The notes under the pieces were generated by a model. It was not told where the DNA came from. It worked only from the letters and a program-made list of their open reading frames with translations, and ran no database searches. A stretch of 64,000 nt of DNA from Cyclobacteriaceae bacterium. Lineage in GTDB: Bacteria > Bacteroidota > Bacteroidia > Cytophagales > Cyclobacteriaceae. Positions 38,264 to 46,725 of the stretch are shown in pieces. The position numbers and the translations under genes are program-made. The stretch spans positions 558,001 through 622,000 of the forward strand of contig JAHBTX010000001.1 of the NCBI GenBank assembly GCA_019638395.1, written 5' to 3'. Each line of letters begins with the position of its first letter. Position 1 is the first letter of the stretch.

Positions 38264-39190
38264 TCAATGCGTACGTGCGTTAAGATACTTTCGCAAAATT
38301 GAAGGATTAACCACGGATAACAAGTACCAGACACTCTTTTTTATTGACGGGTCCAGTTGCAGGGCTTTTCTGAAATGATTTCTGAACTGTACGTTCTTCT
38401 GACCAAGCATCTGGATGGCAATTTTTAAATGATTGTTCGAAAGGTACTGATGGATTACAGATTTGTACTTGCTATGAATCTCAGGGAAAGATTTTCGGAT
38501 GTTTTCGTAAACCTTGAAGTTAGAGTCGAGATACTCCAGCGTTTTAGAAGAGAACAACCCCGACTTTCGCACGCGGTATTGCAACAAAGGTTCCGATAAA
38601 TACCCAACAGAATGTCCACTCGCAGTAAGTCGTAGCCAGAGATCGATGTCTTCACAGCGATTCATCTCATCCCGAAATCCGTTCACATCAAAAAAAGCCG
38701 TCTTTCGAATCACTACGCTTGAAATAGTTACATAATTCCGGAAGGCAAGTTGTGCGAATGCCTGCTCAGCCTCCAGAAATTCTGCTGCTCCGGGCGGTTT
38801 ACTATGTGGCGTTAACACTCCGGTTTCATCCTGCAAAATTCTGACGTTTGTATGATTCCACTGCATACGGGGTTGGCGCGTAAACTGTTCAAGTTGAAGT
38901 TCAAGTTTACGCGGCTCCATAATATCATCGCCATCCAGGAATGCAAAAAAATCTCCATGGGCTTCACGCGCAGCGCGGTTACGCAGCACAGCGAGGTTAC
39001 CCACATGTTCCGATTCAATCAACCGGATTCTTTTATCAGAAAAGTTTTTGATGATCGTTCGGGTATTATCCGTTGAGGCATCATCCACGATAATCCATTC
39101 CCAATCGGTATGTGTTTGAGTACGCAGCGAATGCCATGTCGCCTCGATATATTTTTCGAGATTATAGCAAGGGGTAATAATGGAGATCAT
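38264..39190 (-). CDS. Glycosyltransferase family 2
   Basis: 308 residues. Clear GT-A start ISIITPCYNLEKYIEAT, then VDDASTDNT and the metal motif FLDGDD near residue 90, followed by RCEDIDLWLR, the ED motif of inverting transferases. Its stop overlaps the start of the acyltransferase-side gene by one base. Acceptor and donor unknown. Confidence 0.92.
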   Translation of the reverse strand: MISIITPCYNLEKYIEATWHSLRTQTHTDWEWIIVDDASTDNTRTIIKNFSDKRIRLIESEHVGNLAVLRNRAAREAHGDFFAFLDGDDIMEPRKLELQLEQFTRQPRMQWNHTNVRILQDETGVLTPHSKPPGAAEFLEAEQAFAQLAFRNYVTISSVVIRKTAFFDVNGFRDEMNRCEDIDLWLRLTASGHSVGYLSEPLLQYRVRKSGLFSSKTLEYLDSNFKVYENIRKSFPEIHSKYKSVIHQYLSNNHLKIAIQMLGQKNVQFRNHFRKALQLDPSIKKSVWYLLSVVNPSILRKYLNARTH

Positions 39191-39735
39191 CAGGCATCAC
39201 GTTTAGAGATAATCTTTGCCGGCACACCCACACATACCGAAAACGGGGGAATACTTTTGGTTACAACTGATCCCGCGCCAATTACCGATCCCCTGCCGAT
39301 CGTTACACCATCCAGGATACTGCAGCCGTGAGAGATTAAAACATCGTCTTCAATTACAATACCCTGGCAGGTTACACCCTGAGCATTGATTGTTTTTTGA
39401 ATATCTGAGAAAACATGGCCACTGGGCACGATCATACATTGACCTGCTATCAACACGTTATTGCCTATATGTGTATTTCCGTGACCGTAAATAATTGTGT
39501 AGGGATTAATACTGCATTTCTGACCTATTGTAATCTTCCCTCCGTAAGTCATTAACAAAGCACCATGCAGGATCTCTGTTTTATCGCCAATGGAGATACT
39601 TCCTCCATTGATTACTTCTAATTTTGCTGATCCTGAAATTCTTACCTGCTTACCAATATGCACGGAGTGCTTAAGCAGGAATCTTAGTCTGCGCATTTCA
39701 ATAAGGAGATAATTGAATAGCTTTCTTATCATCAT
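39190..39735 (-). CDS. Hexapeptide-repeat acyltransferase
   Basis: 181 residues of left-handed beta-helix repeats (about 30-175), with VPSGHVFSD supplying the catalytic-type His and VLISHGCSILDGVTIG typical of WbbJ-like sugar O-acetyltransferases. A short basic N-terminus precedes the helix. Co-translated with its neighbours. Confidence 0.85.
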   Translation of the reverse strand: MMIRKLFNYLLIEMRRLRFLLKHSVHIGKQVRISGSAKLEVINGGSISIGDKTEILHGALLMTYGGKITIGQKCSINPYTIIYGHGNTHIGNNVLIAGQCMIVPSGHVFSDIQKTINAQGVTCQGIVIEDDVLISHGCSILDGVTIGRGSVIGAGSVVTKSIPPFSVCVGVPAKIISKRDA

Positions 39736-41366
39736 TTTAAAATTATATCAACAGTCTTATTCACTGCCATACCATCGCTGTAAACAAAATAAGATTTTTT
39801 ATCATTAGTCATATCAGGTGGTTTCTGCCTGAATGCATGAATAGCATTTCCAATACCCTTTGCAGAATCCACGCGTGTGGCGAGGTTGAAATTACTGAAA
39901 GGCAGCCACTTTTCGCTGTTCTCAATGGCGTAGGTAATAATCTTTTTGTTGAATAACAACGCTTCATAACCTACCGTAGAGGTAACAACCATCACAATTT
40001 CCGCATGATATAAAAGCTCATACACATCCTTTTCCTGTTCAATTACCAGGTTTTCAGGAAATCCAAAATCCGTACATGCTTCGGCAACTTTTACCTTGTT
40101 CTCAGTAGGGTGAAGTTTTATAACAAATATCATATTCGGGTCTTCCTGAGCAGCAATAACAAAGTCTTTAAGGATACTTAAATACGTAGTCCATGTTATG
40201 CTGTTACTGTTTCCCGGAGTAGTAGCAAAGAGCAGGTAAGGTTTTTCAAAATAGTTTACAGGAGGTGTTCTCTTAAACTTGTCAAGAAGTTCGTCATGTT
40301 TGGGATTACCTACGAGCACACACTCAACATTTTCTTTGAACCGCTTCATAAGATCAGCCTGAAACTGATTCCAAACCAGTTTAACCGGTACATTCTGAAA
40401 TTTAAGAATAGGTGTCTCCTGAAATATACCGTGTGTTATCTCAACAACTTTAATTCTTCGGACAGACGCTAAATGAATCATGATTTGTGCATCAATCGGA
40501 GAACTCGAGCTTAACACCACAGCATCGGGTTTATACTCATTAAAGATCTTCAGCAAAGGAGCATACAGCGAGACAGCAAAATCCAGCTTAATAATAAGCT
40601 TCTGATAGAAGATAGATTTAAAATGAGTCGTAGCATTGCCAAACGGAAACTTCTTCTCAAAGAAGGTTCTGACGAAGTCTTTCAAGACCGAAGTTTTAAT
40701 ATGATATCGTTCAGTCTCATCAACACTCCAGGCACTGAGTACATTTTTATAGCCCAGCTTATTCAGCTTAAGATGAGTTTCATAGCGGTTGGCGATATAC
40801 AACTGGTGAATATTCTCCCTCTCATCCAGTTTCTTTTGAATCGGAATTAACGTAGAAACCGTACCCGGATGAAACGTTGACATTAGAACTCTGAATTTCT
40901 CAGCAGTTGAAGGTATTTTATTATCCCCCACTGCCCTTCTTAACTTTTGAATCTTGTGCTGATACAACGAGCGGATTAAGGATTTTTTAGCATTTTCAAG
41001 AGCATAGCGGATTCCAAAAAAAAGACCGGCATTAAAGTTAACCGATGAAATTCCTGCTTGCCTCGCATGTATTGCTGTTTCAGCGATGGCGTTTATATCA
41101 TGCTCGTTCCCGAGAATGCTGGCTTTATGAACTCCTGCTGTTCTCGCAACATGAACAGCATGATACGCAATGAAATCTATTTTTATTTCAGAAATGAATT
41201 CAATAATCACGCACTGGATAAAATCACAGTCCTTTACTCCAATGCATTTTTCCGAGAAATTATATTCCCGTGCATGAGAAAGCAACGCCAGACCCAACTC
41301 CGTTAGCAGGCTTTCCAGTTCATAAGAATTGACAGGTAATAAGGAAATCTCCCCAGTCTTGGTCAT
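39732..41366 (-). CDS. GT-B transferase-like protein, nonulosonate or polyol-phosphate transferase candidate
   Basis: 544 residues. From about 160 onward it looks like the GT-B fold of polysialyltransferase/CDP-glycerol-type enzymes: VVEITHGIFQETP (acceptor cleft), then FVIKLHPTENK, VTSTVGYEALLFNKKIITY with the Ser-Thr-Glu cluster. The His in KLHP and the TSTVGYE are features of transferases that use CMP-activated donors. An N-terminal ~150-residue part resembles nothing I recognise. It lies directly after the flippase and near NeuA, so it may attach the nonulosonic acid. Inference from motif and context. Confidence 0.65.
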   Translation of the reverse strand: MTKTGEISLLPVNSYELESLLTELGLALLSHAREYNFSEKCIGVKDCDFIQCVIIEFISEIKIDFIAYHAVHVARTAGVHKASILGNEHDINAIAETAIHARQAGISSVNFNAGLFFGIRYALENAKKSLIRSLYQHKIQKLRRAVGDNKIPSTAEKFRVLMSTFHPGTVSTLIPIQKKLDERENIHQLYIANRYETHLKLNKLGYKNVLSAWSVDETERYHIKTSVLKDFVRTFFEKKFPFGNATTHFKSIFYQKLIIKLDFAVSLYAPLLKIFNEYKPDAVVLSSSSPIDAQIMIHLASVRRIKVVEITHGIFQETPILKFQNVPVKLVWNQFQADLMKRFKENVECVLVGNPKHDELLDKFKRTPPVNYFEKPYLLFATTPGNSNSITWTTYLSILKDFVIAAQEDPNMIFVIKLHPTENKVKVAEACTDFGFPENLVIEQEKDVYELLYHAEIVMVVTSTVGYEALLFNKKIITYAIENSEKWLPFSNFNLATRVDSAKGIGNAIHAFRQKPPDMTNDKKSYFVYSDGMAVNKTVDIILK

Positions 41367-42811
41367 TACTTTTTCCTTATTTTGTTTATAAATACCGAAA
41401 CAATCTCAAATATTTTCGGGTCGGTCTTAAAGCATCCTAATACAAAGGCAGCAGTCATCGCTGCTTTAAGTAATAACCCCACGTAATAGGGTCTGATATC
41501 CTGAATCAAAAAAAAGTCAACACTCACGATAATCATACTCAGTGCAAAGCATGTAAAAATAAATATCCAGGGTGGATGAAACGTTATCTTCTTGCGGGTA
41601 AACCAGAACATCAGCACGGCTCCAACAAATGAAGGTGTTATAATGGCCATGGCCGCACCCTGTTCATGATAACTTCGCACCAGCAGCCAGCTTAACACCA
41701 AGCTGAGGGAAATGCCAATCATATTAATAAGCAGAAGTGTTTTATTCTCTTTCCGGAAGAAAAGTTCGTTACTGAAAATGATATAAAACATTTGCGGCAG
41801 AAAGCCAAGTGATAATAGTTTTGTAATGGTTATCGCATCGTGATAGGTGGCTGGCGTCATTACAATAACAATCCAGTCAATAAAAAGAAAGAACCCCACA
41901 AACAGCAACGTTGAACCAAACCATATCCTCTTAATAAGCAGGCTAAGATTATGGTAATCGCTCTCTAGATTATTAGTCCGCGAAGCAAGGTATTGAGGTG
42001 TAAAAGCCGCTCCAAAAGCATTAATAATTATTGTAAACGGCTGCGTGAATTTAGTAGCAATAGCCAATACCCCTACGGCAGCCAGCGACCCGAATGTGGA
42101 GAGAATACTTTTGGTTACCAGGGTTGACACGTGCCCATACAGATGGTACGGAAATAAAACCAGGCTGAACCGCAGCGACTCCCGAATCATAGGCATACTG
42201 ACACTTCCACCCAGATCGTTACGGAGATAGTACTGCGCCTGAATAAACAGGATGAACGATGTGATTACCGTAGCCATCACAAGGCCCAATGCACTTAGCT
42301 TAAAGTATACAACAAAGCTGATGGACAGTAGAATAGTGAGCAATGCAGTGGCAATATTAAGCTTAGCCGTATAAGCCGATTGCTGACGGACCTGCAGTAA
42401 CCTGCGTTGAATATCTGATCCGGAGTTTAAAAAGGCTGATATAACTATCAGTACAATAAATGGATAATAGGGCAATCCCGGAACCAATACATCAGCAAAG
42501 AAATATCCGCCTAGCAGGAACAAGATGCACGTTAAAAAACTTAAAGCAAGCACAAACCAGAAGATAGAGCTGATGTATATCTTCTCCTGTTCACCTTTAT
42601 AATCGTAATAAAAACGAGTAATTGCACCCGGCACACTCAGGCGCATAACCACCAGCAGGAAAGCGCTAAGCGTGATAGCAAGATCGAAAATACCAAAGTC
42701 GGCCGGTGAAAGATAGGCTGTATACAATGGAATCAACAGGAAGCCAATCACCTTCGGCAATACCTGGCCCATTCCATAATTAAACGTATCCTTGATTAAT
42801 TTAATGCTCAT
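41366..42811 (-). CDS. Polysaccharide repeat-unit flippase (Wzx-like)
   Basis: 481 residues with about 13-14 hydrophobic segments, starting KDTFNYGMGQVLPKVIGFLLIPLY, the usual opening of MOP-superfamily polysaccharide flippases. It would move the lipid-linked unit to the periplasmic side for polymerisation. Only one flippase is seen in the locus. Its start is 52 bases from the KdsC-like gene and its stop overlaps the next start by one base. Confidence 0.93.
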   Translation of the reverse strand: MSIKLIKDTFNYGMGQVLPKVIGFLLIPLYTAYLSPADFGIFDLAITLSAFLLVVMRLSVPGAITRFYYDYKGEQEKIYISSIFWFVLALSFLTCILFLLGGYFFADVLVPGLPYYPFIVLIVISAFLNSGSDIQRRLLQVRQQSAYTAKLNIATALLTILLSISFVVYFKLSALGLVMATVITSFILFIQAQYYLRNDLGGSVSMPMIRESLRFSLVLFPYHLYGHVSTLVTKSILSTFGSLAAVGVLAIATKFTQPFTIIINAFGAAFTPQYLASRTNNLESDYHNLSLLIKRIWFGSTLLFVGFFLFIDWIVIVMTPATYHDAITITKLLSLGFLPQMFYIIFSNELFFRKENKTLLLINMIGISLSLVLSWLLVRSYHEQGAAMAIITPSFVGAVLMFWFTRKKITFHPPWIFIFTCFALSMIIVSVDFFLIQDIRPYYVGLLLKAAMTAAFVLGCFKTDPKIFEIVSVFINKIRKK

Positions 42812-42863
42812 CGTGACGCCTGTGTCTTTCGATATTTTTTATCTCGGGAGGCCAGGTTGTTAC

Positions 42864-43361
42864 TTAAACCGACAGGATCATTTCAACAAACTCCCGAACT
42901 GCACCGTCACCACCCTTCGTTTGAAGGTGAATAATACCCGGGATTTCTTTTACAAGTTTCACTGCATTGGCCGGGCACGCTGAAACACCCGCAGCTTTTA
43001 ATAAAGGTATGCAGTTAATATCATCACCGATATATGAAATCTGGTTCAGTGCAATACCTTCTTTTTCACAAATCTCCTGAGCCGCCTTTAGCTTGCCTTC
43101 ATGCTTAACTCCTTGATAGAGATAATCGACTTTTAATTTCTTTGCACGGTTCTCTACGATCTTCGTCTGTTCCGAAGTAATCATAGCCGTCTTAATTCCG
43201 TGTTCACGCAAGATGGAAAATGCCATACCATCATGCGTATTAAATTTTTTGAATTCGTCACCGCTTTCCGTGTAATACATGCCCGCATCGGTGAGCACAC
43301 CATCTACATCGGTAATAAAAACTTTTATGTTATGCTTCATAAATTTTACCAGGCTGTCCAT
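42864..43361 (-). CDS. KdsC-like HAD phosphatase (nonulosonate 9-phosphate phosphatase candidate)
   Basis: 165 residues, the C0-type HAD fold. Motif I is TDVDGVLTD (17-25), motif II ITSEQ, and motif IV YIGDDIN near residue 118. It is a paralogue of the KdsC at 50662-51207, but sits with NeuB and NeuA. In Bacteroides thetaiotaomicron such a phosphatase acts on KDN 9-phosphate beside a NeuB-like synthase and a CMP-transferase. A role on nonulosonate 9-phosphate is therefore likely. A second ATG at 43338-43340 would avoid the 16-base overlap with the SDR gene. Confidence 0.82.
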   Translation of the reverse strand: MDSLVKFMKHNIKVFITDVDGVLTDAGMYYTESGDEFKKFNTHDGMAFSILREHGIKTAMITSEQTKIVENRAKKLKVDYLYQGVKHEGKLKAAQEICEKEGIALNQISYIGDDINCIPLLKAAGVSACPANAVKLVKEIPGIIHLQTKGGDGAVREFVEMILSV

Positions 43362-44167
43362 CCCCCATCCACTACCAGTACCGAACCTGTCATATAACTG
43401 GACGCATCTGAAGCGAGAAAAGTAAACGGTCCATTCAATTCTTCACGCTCACACATTCTCCCCAAGGGTGACATTTTTGAAAAGTTCACCAGGAATTCCT
43501 CCGGATGATCGTTGAATATTCCATGCGGAACGATAGCATTGCACCGGATATTTTCTTTTGAATAAAAGGTAGCGATGTACCGAGTAAAGTTCGGGATAAA
43601 CGATTTCGATGCGATATAATCAACCGGTTTGAAGTTTTTAATCCCTTCGCCAAAATCATACAGGTTTTGATTCGGTGAAACCAGTGAATAGGTCGATGCG
43701 ACATTAATAATATTACCGCTTTTCTGTTTCAGCATCTGCCGACAGGCCGCCTGGGTCATAATCACGGTGCCGGTAAGGTTTACCTCCACCGACTTGCGCA
43801 ATAAATCAATTGGATAGTTTTCAAACCGGCTATGATTCACTTTATCCTGGTTCTCTTTATCAAACTTGGCATCGATCGCAGCATTATTAACCAACACATC
43901 CAGTCTTCCGAAGGCTTCCACAGTTTTTTTTACCGCATCTTCCGCGCTTTCCTCACGCGTAATATCGAGCATCACAATCAAAAATCGGGATGAATCTGCA
44001 AGTGCCGAAAATTCAACGCGTTTTTTCGCTGCCAGCGCTTCGTTATTATCAGCCAGCACTACACGCGCACCCTCCTGCAAAAAATGCTTGCTGATTTCGG
44101 AGCCGATAAGGCCGAACGCACCGGTTACCAGGATCACCTTGTCGGTTAGATTTATCGCCTTACTCAT
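43346..44167 (-). CDS. SDR-family oxidoreductase, PtmA-like
   Basis: 273 residues. Cofactor loop TGAFGLIG (about 14-21), NNAA, Ser in NVASTYS, and the catalytic Tyr/Lys in DYIASKS; the end SVLVVDGGWTAW is typical of the classical SDR family. The ATG at 44165-44167 is used; a TTG upstream is unlikely. Together with the Gfo/Idh, NeuA and NeuB genes it resembles the ptm-type gene set of nonulosonate loci. Substrate unknown. Confidence 0.87.
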   Translation of the reverse strand: MSKAINLTDKVILVTGAFGLIGSEISKHFLQEGARVVLADNNEALAAKKRVEFSALADSSRFLIVMLDITREESAEDAVKKTVEAFGRLDVLVNNAAIDAKFDKENQDKVNHSRFENYPIDLLRKSVEVNLTGTVIMTQAACRQMLKQKSGNIINVASTYSLVSPNQNLYDFGEGIKNFKPVDYIASKSFIPNFTRYIATFYSKENIRCNAIVPHGIFNDHPEEFLVNFSKMSPLGRMCEREELNGPFTFLASDASSYMTGSVLVVDGGWTAW

Positions 44168-45119
44168 GCGCGCACAAGTTAATGATCTGTTTACTCTCAG
44201 CAATGCTCACGGCTGATTTTTCAGGCCGATTCAGGGATGTAAAGAAATACTGGATCTGATCAAGAAAGAGATCGTTCCGGTCGAAATGATTCAACCGCTC
44301 CGTTCGCTCTCCCTGGCCATCGCGGATGATCATTTCATTCCGGAAGAAGTCAATGAAAACAACTGCCCTGTCGAATAAATATTTATACCATCTTTCTTTT
44401 GATCGCTGGAAAAAATTAAGATGGACATTTGCGGTAACACCTGTGTCGAACCGTAATAAAAAATCAGCACCCGACTCAACATCTACTTCCAGCGATGAAC
44501 TGAAATTAAAAATTCGTTTTGATTCTGTGAGCTCACCTCCGGCTATCCAACAAGCAAGATCAAGATCATGACTTAACGTTAGCGCTACACCTCCACCGAG
44601 GTCCCGTTTGGCCGCATACGAAGTGCGATAATCTTCCCATGGATGCCAGTCTGGAAGATACTCGCCCCAATGCGATTGAAGCTGGATCAAATTCCCCCAT
44701 TCGTTCGAAGAAACCATCTCATAAACCCGTTTCAACAATGGATGATGACGCATCATATACCCCACATGAACCAGCACGCTGTTCTCAATAGCTGCATGAC
44801 CCAGCGTATCCAATCCTGCTACAGTGTGCGATAACGGTTTCTCTACCAGCACGTGAATACCACGCGTTACGCATTCCATCGCACTGTTCAGATGCAACGC
44901 TGTGGGATTACAGATAAATGCTGCAACCGGCTTAAACTGTTCAACTTCTTCCCACGAGGTGATAATGTTTACGGTAGCCGGGCCAATATCCCGAAACGGA
45001 AGATTTCGGGTTCGCAGAACAACAATGTTGATATACCCTAGTGCGCATAGGTTGCGGATATACCGCTCACCGATTGAGCCTGCGCCAACAATCAAACAAT
45101 AATCGGTTTTTTGTATCAT
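44160..45119 (-). CDS. Gfo/Idh/MocA-family oxidoreductase
   Basis: 319 residues. N-terminal NAD(P) loop IVGAGSIGERYIRNL (10-24), then the motif LVEKPLS (around 91-97) with the catalytic Lys, and the GGGVALTLSHDLDLACW stretch with the His typical of the family. It oxidises or reduces a sugar nucleotide or free sugar. It is between the SDR and NeuA genes; such enzymes accompany nonulosonate loci (PtmF-like). The start overlaps the NeuA stop (ATGA). Confidence 0.88.
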   Translation of the reverse strand: MIQKTDYCLIVGAGSIGERYIRNLCALGYINIVVLRTRNLPFRDIGPATVNIITSWEEVEQFKPVAAFICNPTALHLNSAMECVTRGIHVLVEKPLSHTVAGLDTLGHAAIENSVLVHVGYMMRHHPLLKRVYEMVSSNEWGNLIQLQSHWGEYLPDWHPWEDYRTSYAAKRDLGGGVALTLSHDLDLACWIAGGELTESKRIFNFSSSLEVDVESGADFLLRFDTGVTANVHLNFFQRSKERWYKYLFDRAVVFIDFFRNEMIIRDGQGERTERLNHFDRNDLFLDQIQYFFTSLNRPEKSAVSIAESKQIINLCAHE

Positions 45120-45838
45120 GCTACGCGGGTACAGTTCTCTTGTGCAATAACGGTTTCAGCTTTTTTAAAGCTTTCGAGGTCATCGATATCCACAGCAAAT
45201 TGATACGGAACGATGTACGGCAAAATCCTTTTGCCCGACATGGAGTGCTGTTCACTAATCACGCTTGTCCTGATCACATCCAAACAACCGATCTGCCAAA
45301 AAACCTCCGGTAATTTTTGACGGGGCTGATTAAACGGCTCATGCACGCCCGGAAGTTCAAGAAGCGGGATCATAGCTTCGTGTTCATTCTCAATACGCCA
45401 CATTTTATAAGGTGTAACCGGAGCTTTGGTAACAACCCGGATCGAGTCAGCATCCGACTCCATCAACCTTTTAATGCAGGCATCAACAATGCCGATCGGC
45501 CTGACGGGTGAAGTTGGACGAAGTTGAACAACATAATCCGGAATGTAGTTCTCATTCGCCTTCAGCCATTGCAACGCGTGAATAAATACTTCTAGATCGG
45601 TAGTGAAATCACCTGCCAGTTCAACAGGCCGCATGAATGGAATTTCAGCGTTGTATTCGCTCGCTGCCGTGGCGATGTATTCAGCATCCGTATTAACAAT
45701 CGTGCGGGTCACTAGCTTCGCATCGTGTGCCGCCTGAATACTGTAGGCAATCAACGGATGGCCTGCTAGCGGAAGTGTATTCTTCTTAACAAGGCCTTTG
45801 CTCCCGCCACGTGCCGGAATAACAGCCAAGACCTCCAT
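45116..45838 (-). CDS. neuA: CMP-nonulosonate cytidylyltransferase (NeuA-type)
   Basis: 240 residues. The nucleotide-binding motif is IPARGGSKGL (7-16), followed by QLRPTSPVRP and the Asp residues of FAVDIDDLESF near the end, all typical of acylneuraminate/legionaminate/pseudaminate cytidylyltransferases. It joins CMP to the product of the neighbouring NeuB-type synthase. The exact nonulosonic acid cannot be told from this protein. Directly follows NeuB, with a one-base stop/start overlap. Confidence 0.9.
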   Translation of the reverse strand: MEVLAVIPARGGSKGLVKKNTLPLAGHPLIAYSIQAAHDAKLVTRTIVNTDAEYIATAASEYNAEIPFMRPVELAGDFTTDLEVFIHALQWLKANENYIPDYVVQLRPTSPVRPIGIVDACIKRLMESDADSIRVVTKAPVTPYKMWRIENEHEAMIPLLELPGVHEPFNQPRQKLPEVFWQIGCLDVIRTSVISEQHSMSGKRILPYIVPYQFAVDIDDLESFKKAETVIAQENCTRVA

Positions 45839-46716
45839 TATGCTTTTTTGTATTTCAGTTTTTCGCGCTGAACAGATTCAATCGGAAGAATCTCCTGCGA
45901 CTTATATGCCATAGCCTCATGTGTTTGATGAAGATTTCTGACCAATTTCTGCAAGCCCGGAGGTTCAAGCGAAGCAGCGTGATCCGTTCCTTTCCAGGTA
46001 CGGTCTTTTGTAAAGTGGCGTTCAATCCAGGTTGCCCCCAATGCATAGGCTGCGATATCAATACTAATACCTAAATGATGTCCTGAAAATCCAATTTCTT
46101 TTACACGATTCGCATAATTTTCTTTAAGAGAAACAATTTCGAGTAAACAGATATCTTTAAATGGAACAGGATACCCCGAAGTACAGTTGTAAATAACAAG
46201 TCTTTCTTTAGCCTGATCTTTTTCCTCAAAAAAATTTACAATGGATTTAATTTCATCTTTAGTAGTCATACCAGTCGATACATGAATATCACCCGTGTAT
46301 GAATCTCGTAGAAGTGCAAGCAATTCAAAGTGATTATTACAGGCTGACGGAACTTTAATGAAGTCAGGGTTTAGCTCAATAATTTCGCGGGCCGAAGTTA
46401 CATCCCACACAGAGGTGGTGTATCGGATGCCGATTGATTCAGCATACTTCTTAAGCTCGGCATGCTGTTTCTGGTTGAACTCCAGAAATTCGCGGTGTGC
46501 GCCATAAGTAGCACCATAGGAGTTATAAGCGACAGGATGAGGCGCATTATATTGTTCGCTGGTAAGAAGTTCACGATTATTTCTTTTTTGAAATTTTGCG
46601 TAATCGGCATTACAATCTTTAGATAACTTAATGAGTTCAAGTGCTATCTCAAACTGCCCCATATGATTGCAGCCAATCTCAGAGATAATGTATGGCCTGC
46701 TCCAGTCCTTATTCAT
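45838..46716 (-). CDS. neuB: NeuB-type nonulosonate synthase without the SAF domain
   Basis: Condenses phosphoenolpyruvate with a hexose-type aldehyde to give a nine-carbon sugar acid. TIM barrel: ISEIGCNHMGQ (11-21), KFQKR near 42, and IERHFTKDRTWKGTDHAAS (about 235-252). The barrel is complete but the protein stops at 292 residues, where relatives of about 340-360 residues have an antifreeze-like SAF domain; that domain is absent and no frameshift is seen. The ATG at 46714-46716 is used rather than a TTG nine bases before. No NeuC-type epimerase is in the window. Confidence 0.88.
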   Translation of the reverse strand: MNKDWSRPYIISEIGCNHMGQFEIALELIKLSKDCNADYAKFQKRNNRELLTSEQYNAPHPVAYNSYGATYGAHREFLEFNQKQHAELKKYAESIGIRYTTSVWDVTSAREIIELNPDFIKVPSACNNHFELLALLRDSYTGDIHVSTGMTTKDEIKSIVNFFEEKDQAKERLVIYNCTSGYPVPFKDICLLEIVSLKENYANRVKEIGFSGHHLGISIDIAAYALGATWIERHFTKDRTWKGTDHAASLEPPGLQKLVRNLHQTHEAMAYKSQEILPIESVQREKLKYKKA

Positions 46717-46725
46717 ACCTTTCAA

